A DNA stretch of 13,946 nt. Source: Methanimicrococcus sp. Lineage in GTDB: Archaea > Halobacteriota > Methanosarcinia > Methanosarcinales > Methanosarcinaceae. Each line of letters begins with the position of its first letter. The stretch's first letter is position 1. Shown piece after piece: positions 7,435-13,946 of the stretch. Location: positions 1 through 13,946 of the forward strand of contig WRNK01000012.1 in the NCBI GenBank assembly GCA_009776675.1, read 5' to 3'. The notes beneath the pieces were generated by a model. That model was not told the DNA's origin and did not search any database. It saw only the letters and a list, made by a program, of their open reading frames with translations. A program made the position numbers and the translations under genes.

Positions 7435-7879
7435 GAATTAAGCGCCTTTGTTTGAATTTAATATAAAATGAAATCGGATGATTTTCCTTAAAACTTAAAA
7501 TTCAATGGTCCTTTTGATATTTTCATTTTTTTTAATTTTTTAAAACAGAGAAATATATTTGAAATAGTCCGGAAAATCAGTCTAAAAATATTTTTGAAAA
7601 AATTTGAAATTAAAAGTTTCAAAAAACAAATATCCGTTGACGGTTTTTATGATATCATAAACTCTGCTTTATTTATCATTTTTTGATGACAAAAAAAGGG
7701 TTTCATGTTATATATATGTTTGCTTAAAAATCGTTAATCTCATCTCGTTTTTAGGGTTCTATTTATAAGACATTTCCAAAAAATTATAATATTGAATAAA
7801 ATCATTTACACTCAAATTTTTTTATTTTTATTTTTTTTAAAAAATCGGGTCAATAATTTATTTTGTTTGTTTCACGCTC
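7435..7879. other. AT-rich intergenic region with gyrBA promoter candidates
   Basis: No protein or RNA gene is visible in these 445 nt. Read on the minus strand, TATA-like elements lie at 7457-7467 (TTTATATTAAA, which would give an almost absent gyrB leader), near 7550-7560 (AAATATATTT, leader about 95 nt) and around 7708-7718 (ATATATATAAC). A perfect 16-bp palindrome sits at 7646-7661. The part nearest the carbonic anhydrase stop (7810-7850) is mostly T and A runs. Confidence 0.5.
7646..7661. repeat. Perfect 16-bp palindrome upstream of gyrBA
   Basis: TTTATGATATCATAAA is identical on both strands. It lies about 212 nt upstream of the gyrB ATG in a gap without genes. Such a site suits a dimeric regulator, but AT-rich DNA produces palindromes easily and no second copy is seen in the window. 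Confidence 0.4.
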
Positions 7880-8428
7880 TTATTCTACCCTGTCAAGCTT
7901 TCCTGTTTTTGGATCAATGATAAACCCATAAACATTCACATCCGGCGGCATTAGTGGGTGGGTTTTTATGATCTTAACGGTTTCTGCAACGGATGTTTCA
8001 GTATTTTCAAAACCGTGGAGCCACTCATGGATATCTATTCCGGCATTTTGAACCAGATCGATTTTATCTTGAGTGATATTTCGATCCATCATATCTTTAA
8101 TTAACTGAGGGGCCTTGAGTCCTTGCATTCCGCAGTCATGATGGGCAATTACCAAAATTTCTTGAATGCCAAGCTCGTATATCGCAACGAGTAAGCTTCT
8201 CATTACACTTCCGTAGGGATGTGTAATCATAGCGCCGGCATTTTTAATTATTTTAGCGTCGCCGTTTTTTAAATTTAATGCTGCCGGCAATAATTCAGTC
8301 AGCCGTGTATCCATACATGAAAGAATGGCTATTTTTTTATTCGGGTATTTTGTTGTATCAAACGCTTCATATTGTTTGTTGTCAACAAAATTTTTATTGA
8401 ATTCCATGATTTGTTTAATAAACGGCAT
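7880..8428 (-). CDS. Beta-class carbonic anhydrase
   Basis: Interconverts CO2 and bicarbonate in the cytoplasm using zinc. With the start used here the protein is 182 residues. ILSCMDTRL supplies zinc ligand Cys38 and the Asp40/Arg42 pair; VIAHHDCGM supplies His96 and Cys99 (HxxC). NAGAMITHPYGSVMRSLLVAIYELG is the usual segment between them (given here only as a landmark in two parts: NAGAMITHPYG, then SVMRSLLVAIYELG). It resembles the small Cab-type archaeal enzymes. I placed the start at the ATG at 8428 because GAGGTGA lies 8 nt before it. The in-frame GTG at 8440 lies inside that ribosome-binding site and has none of its own. In a methanogen it could supply CO2 or bicarbonate for carbon fixation or acetate use. 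It is separated by 98 nt from the cyclophilin, which has its own terminator, so it is probably transcribed alone. Confidence 0.92.
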   Translation of the reverse strand: MPFIKQIMEFNKNFVDNKQYEAFDTTKYPNKKIAILSCMDTRLTELLPAALNLKNGDAKIIKNAGAMITHPYGSVMRSLLVAIYELGIQEILVIAHHDCGMQGLKAPQLIKDMMDRNITQDKIDLVQNAGIDIHEWLHGFENTETSVAETVKIIKTHPLMPPDVNVYGFIIDPKTGKLDRVE

Positions 8429-8483
8429 ACTTTCTTTCACCTCGGCGTTTTAGAATTTTCAATTTTTCAAATTCGTAAAAAAA

Positions 8484-8513
8484 CATAAAAAAAAGCAGAG
8501 CCCGAAATCGGGC
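8484..8513 (-). terminator. Terminator of the cyclophilin gene
   Basis: On the minus strand GCCCGATTTCGGGC (8513-8500) forms a hairpin of five to six pairs, followed by TCTGC and a run of T (8494 downward). It begins 13 nt after the cyclophilin stop and separates that gene from the carbonic anhydrase. Confidence 0.7.
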
Positions 8514-8526
8514 ACATTATGAAAAT

Positions 8527-9000
8527 TTAAATTACAGACGCTTTGATAATCTTAACATCTGTCATTGGTTTGTCGTTGCGGCCTGTTTTAACTTGCCCGA
8601 TCTTGTCAACGATATCCATGCCTTCAACGATGTTTCCAAAAACGGGGTGTTTGGACGTTGCCGGCGGTTTGTCCCAGTCAAGGTAGATGTTGTCAACGAG
8701 GTTGATGAAAAATTGGCTGCCGCCGGAGTTTGGTCCTGCATTTGCCATGGAAATAGTTCCGCGGACATTGCTTGAACCTGCCACGAATTCATCCTTAATA
8801 CTGTATCCGGGACCGCCCATTCCTGTTCCGGTCGGGTCGCCGCCTTGAATCATGAAGTTTGCAATCACGCGGTGGAAAATGACGCCATTGTAAAAGCCTT
8901 GTGAAACAAGCTTTTCGAAGTTCCCGGCTGTAATCGGCATATCGTCTCTCAATTTGATCTTAATGTTTCCCATTGTTGTTTCAAATAATACGTTTGTCAT
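8527..9000 (-). CDS. Peptidyl-prolyl cis-trans isomerase, cyclophilin type
   Basis: Catalyses proline cis-trans isomerisation during protein folding. The 157-residue protein is a single cyclophilin domain without signal peptide, so cytoplasmic. The active site is intact: FHRVIANFMIQGGDP gives Arg44, Phe49 and Gln52 (human CypA Arg55, Phe60, Gln63), GGSQFFI gives the Phe113 equivalent, and HPVFGNIVEG gives His118 (human His126). The position of human Trp121 is Tyr106, as in many prokaryotic forms that bind cyclosporin weakly. Next to it is a short insertion, LDWDKPPATSKH. The ATG has AGAGGAAG about 8 nt upstream. It lies 43 nt downstream of tRNA-Ser on the same strand and may share its transcript. 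A hairpin terminator follows. Confidence 0.96.
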   Translation of the reverse strand: MTNVLFETTMGNIKIKLRDDMPITAGNFEKLVSQGFYNGVIFHRVIANFMIQGGDPTGTGMGGPGYSIKDEFVAGSSNVRGTISMANAGPNSGGSQFFINLVDNIYLDWDKPPATSKHPVFGNIVEGMDIVDKIGQVKTGRNDKPMTDVKIIKASVI

Positions 9001-9043
9001 AAATGTCTTCCTCTTTTTATTGTTTGAAAATTAAAAAAATAAG

Positions 9044-9128
9044 CGCGGAGAGGGAGATTTGAACTCCCGGGGTGCTTGGCACCACCGGTTTTCAAGACCG
9101 GCGCCGTGGGCCGCTTGGCTATCTCCGC
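9044..9128 (-). tRNA. tRNA-Ser (anticodon TGA)
   Basis: The 85-nt gene pairs GCGGAGA (9128-9122) with TCTCCGC (9051-9045) in the acceptor stem. The anticodon stem-loop is CCGGT-CTTGAAA-ACCGG with anticodon TGA at 9094-9092, reading UCA and related serine codons. A long variable arm (GGTGCC-AA-GCACC type) and a GGGAG-TTCAAAT-CTCCC T-arm confirm the serine type II form. The discriminator is G, and CCA is not encoded. No intron. Confidence 0.95.
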
Positions 9129-9160
9129 ACAAGGATACAAAACAACACATAAACACGATT

Positions 9161-9172
9161 TTAATATATAAT
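9161..9172 (-). promoter_or_regulatory. Candidate TATA box for tRNA-Ser
   Basis: The minus strand reads GATTATATATTAA here, about 35-40 nt before the tRNA 5' end, the spacing expected for a TATA box plus a short leader. It lies between the arms of a short inverted repeat (ACGATT 9155-9160 and AATCGT 9170-9175). The same transcript could run on into the cyclophilin gene. Confidence 0.5.
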
Positions 9173-9242
9173 CGTTTTTAGCCAATTGATAAAATGTAAA
9201 AATCGAGTTTATTTCATCTCAATCTTTCATCTCAATTGTGCT

Positions 9243-9917
9243 TTATGATTTTTCTTCCTTTTTGACGACTTCAACGAAGCGGATTTCTTTTAAGTCTGTG
9301 TTTTCCAACACTTCCTGAGCAAGTTTTCCTTTCATGAAAAGCCATCTTTGATTGAATGTGATTTCTGTCGGAACTTCAAGGTCAGCTGCATCGCCGCTGA
9401 CGTTGACGACGGAATCTTGAATACCTGTGTAAAGGGAAAAGAGCCCCTTGATTTTGTCTTCGATCGATTCCAAAATGCTTTCGATTTTGTAGGTATAAAT
9501 CACAGTTTTTCCGGCAAGTGGGCTGTTAAAGTCAATTGTTGCACGGCGCCCGATTACTTTTGTTACAATACCTTGGCGACCATCTTGTTCAATAATCATG
9601 CCGATTTGTGCTTTTCCGTCTTTGAATTTGGATATAGAGACGGATTGGATCAAGTTTTCTTTCGGAAGACCAAAAGCTTCTTCCGGTGCAATTGTCACTG
9701 CTCCTTCATCGCCGGCATCTTTACCCACGAGCGCGTCGTCAAGACCCTTAATCGCGTGGCCATAGCCGATAACAATAACATCGCCGCCGTAAAGGCCTTG
9801 CGCGTTGTAAACATTTTCTGCTTTTGCAACATCTTCGATGGTGGTGTCAAACACCTTGCCGTCTTCTAATTTTCCTGTATAGTTAATGCGGATAAAATCT
9901 CCTTTTTTCAATGCCAT
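9243..9917 (-). CDS. Long-type archaeal FKBP peptidyl-prolyl isomerase (SlyD-like)
   Basis: A 224-residue isomerase and chaperone. The FKBP domain is split: residues 1-85 (FIRINYTGKLEDGKVFDTT, then the VIGYGHAIKGLDDALVG core) and about 129-150 (DFNSPLAGKTVIYTYKI). Between them (about 85-128) is the insert-in-flap domain that gives this family its chaperone action. Residues about 155-217 form the extra C-terminal domain found in long archaeal FKBPs such as M. jannaschii FKBP26. The usual NHPLAGK motif is NSPLAGK here. I chose the ATG at 9917 because GGTGA lies 6 nt upstream and the family starts at this point. A longer frame opens at 9980, but its 21 extra residues come from leader DNA carrying a palindrome. 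Stands alone, between tRNA-Ser and the aminotransferase. Confidence 0.95.
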   Translation of the reverse strand: MALKKGDFIRINYTGKLEDGKVFDTTIEDVAKAENVYNAQGLYGGDVIVIGYGHAIKGLDDALVGKDAGDEGAVTIAPEEAFGLPKENLIQSVSISKFKDGKAQIGMIIEQDGRQGIVTKVIGRRATIDFNSPLAGKTVIYTYKIESILESIEDKIKGLFSLYTGIQDSVVNVSGDAADLEVPTEITFNQRWLFMKGKLAQEVLENTDLKEIRFVEVVKKEEKS

Positions 9918-9937
9918 AATGTCACCTTTTAAAATAA

Positions 9938-10002
9938 CGAATAAGGATATTCGTCGAAAGATCAAAATGCCAAATTGCAATTTGATAAAAATGCGTTATA
10001 TA
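9938..10002 (-). promoter_or_regulatory. FKBP promoter with palindromic candidate operator
   Basis: On the minus strand TATATAAC at 10002-9995 is a good archaeal TATA box. About 25 nt downstream, at the expected transcript start, lies the perfect 14-bp palindrome CAAATTGCAATTTG (9971-9984). A small CGAAT/ATTCG hairpin (9938-9953) follows in the leader, just before the ribosome-binding site. A protein on the palindrome would block polymerase. Confidence 0.45.
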
Positions 10003-10012
10003 CTTCATAAAC

Positions 10013-10095
10013 GTTTGAATGACCCTAAAAGTTGATTCTTCTTTAAGAATGTTTTCCTAATCTTCATTCTTTATTTAAATTCGGGTCATTCAAAC
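10013..10095. repeat. 83-nt inverted-repeat element with inner hairpin
   Basis: GTTTGAATGACCC (10013-10025) is exactly repeated as GGGTCATTCAAAC (10083-10095), 57 nt apart. The spacer holds a second hairpin, ATTCTT-CTTT-AAGAAT (10035-10050). It lies between the aminotransferase stop and the FKBP promoter. No T-run follows either end, so it is not a plain terminator. It could be a folded RNA, an RNA-processing site or the remnant of a small mobile element. Confidence 0.6.
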
Positions 10096-10139
10096 CTGTT
10101 TTTATTATTATTTTTATAATGATTTATTGTTTTTCAGTT

Positions 10140-11303
10140 TTAGTACAGGCTTTCCATTGTATCTTTTGCAATGTCCATGACAGCACCGGTGGTTTCAATG
10201 GCGCCCATGTTGAAGAGAACTTGCTCCAGTTCAGACAAAGTGGTCATAATGTTGAGCGGAGTGGTCGCTCCCATGCTGCCAATTCTGAAAATCTTGCCTT
10301 TTAAATCATCCTGACCGCCGGATATAATGATGCCGCGCTTGTTTAACTCTTTTTTAACGTCTTCGCCGTTGGTGCCCGCCGGTGCTTTCATTGCAGAAAC
10401 CGTATTAGAGTAAGTACAGACATCATTTAATGTCGGAAACATTTCAACACCGATTGCAGTCACAGCGTCACGGACAGCTTTTGTCATTAAGCAATGTCTT
10501 TTAATTCTGTTTTCAATACCTTCTTCCTGAACCATTCTTAACGCTTCTTGAAGGGCGTAGAATAAAGAAACTGCCGGTGTATAGGGTGTTTCTTTTAAGT
10601 CTTTAGCGGCGCTTTTTCTGTAAGCAAGCAAGTCTAAGTAGTAGGGTCTGTTTGTGACGTTTTCCATTTCTGCGGCAGCTTTTTCACTGACCGCAACAAT
10701 CGAAATTCCGGGCGGTGCTGCAATACATTTCTGAGATCCCGTCACAGCGATGTCAACGCCCCATTCATCCATTTTAATCGTGTCGCCGCCAAGGGAAGAG
10801 ACGACATCCAAAATAAAGTAAGCATCATATTTTTTGGCGAGGGCGCCGATTTCTGCTGCCGGATTTTTGATGGCAGTCGATGATTCATTGTGAATCATTG
10901 CAATTGTTTTGATGTCGCCGGCTTTTAATTTTTCTTCAACGGCGTCTAAATCCACAGAGTCTCCCCATTCAAATTCGAGAGGAACGACTGTTCCATATTT
11001 TCCGGCCAATTTTTTGAATCTCTGACCGAATTTGCCGTTTTCGATAGCTAAAATTTTATCCTCTTTGTTGTTCAAAGAGCCGACAGCAGCTTCCATGCCG
11101 GCGGTTCCGGATCCGGAAATGATTGAAATGTTGTTTGCATTTGTGTTAAAAAGAGATGCAGAGATGTTTTGACATTCGGTGTAAATTGCAGAAAATTCTT
11201 TTCCGCGATGATTAATCATGGGTTTGGCCATTGCCATTAAAACACGGTTCGGAACCACAACGGGTCCAGGCATCATTAAAAGTTTGTCTTCAGTTTTAAT
11301 CAT
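10140..11303 (-). CDS. Class V aminotransferase (alanine-glyoxylate / serine-pyruvate / phosphoserine type)
   Basis: A PLP enzyme of 387 residues. It begins with the family's LLMMPGPVVVPNRVL and KPMINHR motifs, has SGSGTAGMEAAVGSL for phosphate binding, FILDVVSSLGGD with the Asp that contacts the PLP ring, and GSQKCIAAPPG with the Schiff-base lysine (Lys192). In methanogens this subgroup includes serine-pyruvate-like enzymes and the broad phosphoserine aminotransferase MJ0959, so roles in serine, aspartate or alanine metabolism are all possible and the substrate cannot be fixed from sequence. I use the ATG at 11303, which aligns with family starts and has GTGAT 6-10 nt before it. A GTG at 11312 would add three residues. 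A TATA-like TTTATAATTT lies at 11373-11364 on the minus strand, giving a short leader. Confidence 0.92.
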   Translation of the reverse strand: MIKTEDKLLMMPGPVVVPNRVLMAMAKPMINHRGKEFSAIYTECQNISASLFNTNANNISIISGSGTAGMEAAVGSLNNKEDKILAIENGKFGQRFKKLAGKYGTVVPLEFEWGDSVDLDAVEEKLKAGDIKTIAMIHNESSTAIKNPAAEIGALAKKYDAYFILDVVSSLGGDTIKMDEWGVDIAVTGSQKCIAAPPGISIVAVSEKAAAEMENVTNRPYYLDLLAYRKSAAKDLKETPYTPAVSLFYALQEALRMVQEEGIENRIKRHCLMTKAVRDAVTAIGVEMFPTLNDVCTYSNTVSAMKAPAGTNGEDVKKELNKRGIIISGGQDDLKGKIFRIGSMGATTPLNIMTTLSELEQVLFNMGAIETTGAVMDIAKDTMESLY

Positions 11304-11363
11304 TGAAATCACTGTTCTGAGATATTTTTCAGTTGTCAGATTTTTGTTGAATTAAGAATGGTA

Positions 11364-11373
11364 AAATTATAAA
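11364..11373 (-). promoter_or_regulatory. Candidate TATA box of the aminotransferase gene
   Basis: The minus strand reads TTTATAATTT, about 61 nt before the ATG at 11303, which would give a leader of about 35 nt. The remaining gap to the regulator gene (11374-11510) is AT-rich and shows nothing else that I can support apart from T-rich stretches useful for ending the regulator transcript. Confidence 0.4.
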
Positions 11374-11510
11374 TTGAACTACACACGATAGAAGTATTTG
11401 ATATTATTGCTTTACGGTTTCATAGGATTCTGAGAATACTAAAATTTAAACAAATACAATCAAAATAATAAATCTAATCCTTCAAAAAATGAAATTTGTT
11501 TTTTGTGTTT

Positions 11511-12071
11511 TTATTTTTTCATTGTTCCGATTTTCATAATATCGCTGTTTGTGATAACGCCGATGACAATCCCTTTATTCATAACCAATACGGCCGGACT
11601 GCGCTCCAAAAGATGCGATATTGTTGGAACGGAAGAGGTCTGCGGAACAGTCGGAAAGGAGTCTTCCATTAAATCCGCAACCAACATTTCAGAAAATGAT
11701 TTTTTGCCGGAAACGGCTTTAACAACAGCGCCTTCCGACAAACTGCCGACCGGAATGCCGTTTTCAATCACAGGAAGCTGAGAAATGCCGCGGGTATTCA
11801 TGATTAAAACAGCTTCTTCCAGCGTTTGTCTCGGGTTTACATGAATCACGGGTGAGCTGATAATGTCTTTTGCAATGATCTGCTGCTCCTTTTTAATTTC
11901 ATCAAAAGCATTGAGTATTTTTGCAACGGTTGATAACCGCGGGTCAACGCCATCCATTTCAATGCGCGCAATCAAAGGCTGGCTGACGCCGGCTCTTTTA
12001 GCCAATTCGCTTTGTGTCAAGCCAAGCTCAATGCGCTTTTTCTTTAAGTCTTCCGGTGTAGGGAGCTGCAT
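11511..12071 (-). CDS. XRE-family HTH regulator with two CBS domains
   Basis: The 186-residue protein has an XRE helix-turn-helix at about residues 8-60 (recognition region LTQSELAKRAGVSQPLIARIE, quoted in two parts: LTQSELAKRAGV and SQPLIARIE), then CBS domain 1 (about 67-121, ending PVGSLSEGAVVKAV) and CBS domain 2 (about 132-184, ending VIGVITNSDIMKI). Paired CBS domains commonly bind adenine nucleotides or S-adenosylmethionine, so DNA binding may depend on energy or methyl status. HTH-CBS proteins of this layout are common in methanogens. The gene is divergent from ilvD, and the shared 355-nt gap carries direct repeats, so control of itself or ilvD is a reasonable guess. No ribosome-binding site is visible, and the TATA box is so close that the mRNA is probably leaderless. 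Confidence 0.93.
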   Translation of the reverse strand: MQLPTPEDLKKKRIELGLTQSELAKRAGVSQPLIARIEMDGVDPRLSTVAKILNAFDEIKKEQQIIAKDIISSPVIHVNPRQTLEEAVLIMNTRGISQLPVIENGIPVGSLSEGAVVKAVSGKKSFSEMLVADLMEDSFPTVPQTSSVPTISHLLERSPAVLVMNKGIVIGVITNSDIMKIGTMKK

Positions 12072-12096
12072 AGAAGATTTATTACTCTCAGTTATA

Positions 12097-12105
12097 GTAT
12101 ATAAG
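12097..12105 (-). promoter_or_regulatory. TATA box of the XRE-CBS gene
   Basis: CTTATATAC on the minus strand is centred about 30 nt before the ATG first base at 12071. With the usual archaeal spacing of about 25 nt, transcription would begin within a few nt of the start codon, which agrees with the absence of a Shine-Dalgarno sequence. Confidence 0.6.
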
Positions 12106-12124
12106 AGTTCCAGATCAAATTTTT

Positions 12125-12225
12125 GGCATTGTTAATTTAGTATCAAGATTATGGATTATCTATGATTTTTGGGCATTGTTAACATTGTTTTTAGTATTGA
12201 GATTATGGATTATCTATGATTTTTG
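12125..12225. repeat. Two-copy tandem repeat between the regulator gene and ilvD
   Basis: Unit 1 is 12125-12171 and unit 2 is 12172-12225. Both start GGCATTGTTAA and end with AGATTATGGATTATCTATGA followed by TTTTTG. The units differ by two substitutions in AGTATCAAG/AGTATTGAG and by extra bases in unit 2, where CATTGTT is itself repeated. A third, degenerate start (TTTTTGAATTGTTTG) follows. Each unit contains GATTATGGATTAT, an internal direct repeat. Confidence 0.8.
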
Positions 12226-12357
12226 AATTGTTTGCTGTCGCTTGCTGGTGTACTGTTCTTGGATTGAGTGTCATTGCAAGAAACGAAATAATTTGAAAAA
12301 CAACAAAAACTATATTTGATTAACAATTCCGAAAAAGAAGAAGACAAAAGCTAATCC

Positions 12358-12368
12358 TTTTTATATAT
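12358..12368 (+). promoter_or_regulatory. TATA box of ilvD
   Basis: TTTTTATATAT lies about 60 nt before the ilvD ATG. A transcript start about 25 nt downstream gives a leader of 35-40 nt that includes the duplicated ribosome-binding site. The interval 12226-12357 between the tandem repeat and this box shows nothing else that I can support. Confidence 0.55.
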
Positions 12369-12396
12369 CTGTTTTTCTTTTACTTCTTATACGATT

Positions 12397-12424
12397 ATTA
12401 AAAGGCGAGAATTAAAAGGCGAGA
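12397..12424 (+). repeat. Perfect 14-nt tandem duplication carrying the ilvD ribosome-binding site
   Basis: ATTAAAAGGCGAGA occurs twice with no spacer (12397-12410 and 12411-12424), directly followed by TTATG at the ilvD start. AAAGGCGAG in the second copy is well placed for the ribosome; the first copy is a spare 14 nt farther up. Confidence 0.85.
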
Positions 12425-12426
12425 TT

Positions 12427-13946
12427 ATGAGAAGCGACAATGCCAAAAAAGGACTTGAAAGAGCAGCCAACCGTTCACTATTGAAAGCTGTTGGTTTAAC
12501 CGATTCGGAAATGGAAAAACCGTTTATTGCGGTTGTCAATTCCAAAAACGATATTATTCCCGGTCACATCCATTTGGATAAAATTGCAGACGCGGTGAAA
12601 GCCGGTATCCGAAACGCCGGCGGTGTTCCTTTTGAATTCCACACAATCGGTGTTTGTGATGGTATTGCGATGGGTCACACCGGTATGAAATATTCCCTTC
12701 CAAGCCGCGAACTCATTCAAGATACGATTGAGGTCATGGTGCAAGCCCACCAATTTGATGGCATGGTCATGATCCCGTCATGCGACAAAATTGTCCCCGG
12801 TCACTTAATGGCAGCCGGTCATTTGGATATCCCGACGATTGTTATAACAGGCGGTCCAATGCAGCCGGGTTTTGCAGATGATACGTCACTGGATTTAATT
12901 TCACTCTTTGAAGCCGTCGGCGCCGTCAAAAGCAAAACAATTTCAGAAGATAAGTTGAGAATGTTTGAAAACAGCGCTTGTCCAGGATGCGGCTCTTGTG
13001 CCGGAATGTTTACGGCCAACACAATGGCTTGTATGACGGAAGCTCTTGGTTTATCTCTTCCTGGATGTGCAACGTCACCTGCGGTGGATGCTTCAAAGAT
13101 TCGCTTGGCAAAAGAATCCGGTGAACGCATCGTTGAAATGGTTCAAAAAGGACTCTCTGCTCGTCAGATTGTGACACAGAGTTCATTTGAAAATGCGGTG
13201 ATGACAGATATGGCGATTGGCGGCAGCAGTAATACTGCGCTTCATTTGCCGGCAATTGCACACGCTTTTGGCATAACATTGACTTTAGATGATTTTGACC
13301 GTCTCAGCAAGAATACACCACATTTGATTTCATTAAGACCATCCGGTCCGTATTTTATGACTGACTTTGATCGTGCCGGCGGCATTTATGCCATTTTTTC
13401 ACGTCTTGGCGATCGTGTCATGAAGAATGAAATGACAGTCAGCGGTCAAACGGTGGGTGAAAGTTTAAAGAAAATGGTTTTAACAAACCCGAAATTGAAT
13501 CAAAAAATCATCCAAACTGTTGATAATCCGGTTCATAAAGAAGGCGGTATTGCCGTTTTGAAAGGAAATTTGGCGCCGGATGGCTCTGTTGTCAAACAAG
13601 TCGCCGTCGGTGAAAAAATGATGAAGCATAGTGGTCCTGCTTGTGTTTTTAATGGTGAAGAAGAAGCTATGGCTGCTATTCTTTCCAATAAAGTTAAAGC
13701 CGGCGATGTTGTTATTATTCGATACGAAGGTCCGAAAGGCGGTCCGGGAATGCGCGAAATGCTTTCGCCGACATCTGCCATTGCAGGAATGGGTTTAATG
13801 GACTCCGTTGCCTTAGTCACAGATGGTCGATTCTCAGGCGGCACACGCGGTCCATGCATCGGTCACGTCTCTCCCGAAGCTTCTGAAGGCGGTCCGATTG
13901 GTCTTGTTCAAAACGGCGACATCATTGAAATTGACATACCGAATCG
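12427..13946 (+). CDS. ilvD: Dihydroxy-acid dehydratase, C-terminus cut by the window edge
   Basis: Removes water from 2,3-dihydroxy-isovalerate and 2,3-dihydroxy-3-methylvalerate, the third common step to valine, leucine and isoleucine; an iron-sulfur enzyme of the IlvD/Edd family. Visible here are about 506 of the usual roughly 550 residues. The start [20 protein letters not shown] matches archaeal Ilv[11 protein letters not shown] and [16 protein letters not shown] carry the cluster cysteines, with [14 protein letters not shown] between the start and these. [28 protein letters not shown] and [21 protein letters not shown] are later family blocks (the last written as TDGRFSGG and [11 protein letters not shown]). 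The frame is open to position 13946. The ATG follows a duplicated AAAGGCGAG ribosome-binding site. Divergent from the XRE-CBS regulator. Confidence 0.96.
   Translation, partial: MRSDNAKKGLERAANRSLLKAVGLTDSEMEKPFIAVVNSKNDIIPGHIHLDKIADAVKAGIRNAGGVPFEFHTIGVCDGIAMGHTGMKYSLPSRELIQDTIEVMVQAHQFDGMVMIPSCDKIVPGHLMAAGHLDIPTIVITGGPMQPGFADDTSLDLISLFEAVGAVKSKTISEDKLRMFENSACPGCGSCAGMFTANTMACMTEALGLSLPGCATSPAVDASKIRLAKESGERIVEMVQKGLSARQIVTQSSFENAVMTDMAIGGSSNTALHLPAIAHAFGITLTLDDFDRLSKNTPHLISLRPSGPYFMTDFDRAGGIYAIFSRLGDRVMKNEMTVSGQTVGESLKKMVLTNPKLNQKIIQTVDNPVHKEGGIAVLKGNLAPDGSVVKQVAVGEKMMKHSGPACVFNGEEEAMAAILSNKVKAGDVVIIRYEGPKGGPGMREMLSPTSAIAGMGLMDSVALVTDGRFSGGTRGPCIGHVSPEASEGGPIGLVQNGDIIEIDIPN

Noticed and set aside
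8997..9185. 62-codon minus-strand frame across tRNA-Ser
   Set aside because: Runs through the tRNA gene and overlaps the cyclophilin start; no independent support.
9348..9869. 173-residue plus-strand frame opposite the FKBP gene
   Set aside because: Entirely antisense to a gene with clear family motifs; Cys/Phe/Asn-rich composition typical of a shadow frame.
9918..9980. N-terminal extension of the FKBP protein
   Set aside because: It is encoded by leader DNA carrying the palindrome and hairpin, and the ATG at 9917 has the proper GGTGA site and matches family starts.
12125..12225. CRISPR array
   Set aside because: Only two units, with no unique spacers between them; a tandem duplication explains it.
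12819..13859. Minus-strand frames opposite ilvD
   Set aside because: ilvD is unmistakable on the plus strand through the whole stretch; these frames are by-products of its codon pattern.

Overview
The window looks like chromosomal DNA of a low-GC methanogenic archaeon, most likely from the Methanosarcinaceae (a Methanimicrococcus-like relative is my best guess; this is inference, since no search was possible). The basis: archaeal TATA boxes about 25 nt before inferred transcript starts, GGTGA-type ribosome-binding sites (gyrA, FKBP, carbonic anhydrase), no -10/-35 style promoters, a long archaeal FKBP with an insert-in-flap domain, an XRE-CBS regulator and a bacterial-type gyrBA pair of the kind carried by many Euryarchaeota. 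All twelve protein genes whose stop lies in the window end in TAA (8) or TGA (4), none in TAG. The only TAG that interrupts a gene-like frame lies inside a toxin-like gene, which fits a lineage that reads TAG as pyrrolysine.

Left part (1-2460) is accessory in character. A minus-strand pair with TGATG overlap encodes a DUF4065/Panacea-domain antitoxin and a small toxin candidate whose frame is split by an in-frame amber codon. Next come a TTG-started predicted lipoprotein (+), a strong two-way terminator, a TTG-started protein with a signal/TM segment and a C-terminal anchor (-), and a 53-residue single-TM protein (+) that meets gyrA at a perfect 10-bp hairpin terminator.

Middle part (2460-9130) is housekeeping, all on the minus strand: gyrB-gyrA as a tight operon (11 nt apart) with an unusual Asn-rich repeat tail on GyrA, a 445-nt AT-rich leader region, a beta-carbonic anhydrase, a cyclophilin with its own terminator, and tRNA-Ser(TGA) just upstream of the cyclophilin.

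Right part (9131-13946): a long-type archaeal FKBP isomerase, a class V aminotransferase (serine/alanine-glyoxylate/phosphoserine type), and an XRE-CBS regulator, all on the minus strand. The regulator is divergent from ilvD (dihydroxy-acid dehydratase, +, cut by the window edge). The 355-nt regulator-ilvD gap holds a tandem repeat and a duplicated ribosome-binding site. Two protein-folding isomerases (cyclophilin and FKBP) flank the tRNA, and two amino-acid enzymes flank the regulator. The most notable item is the antitoxin-toxin pair with the amber codon.
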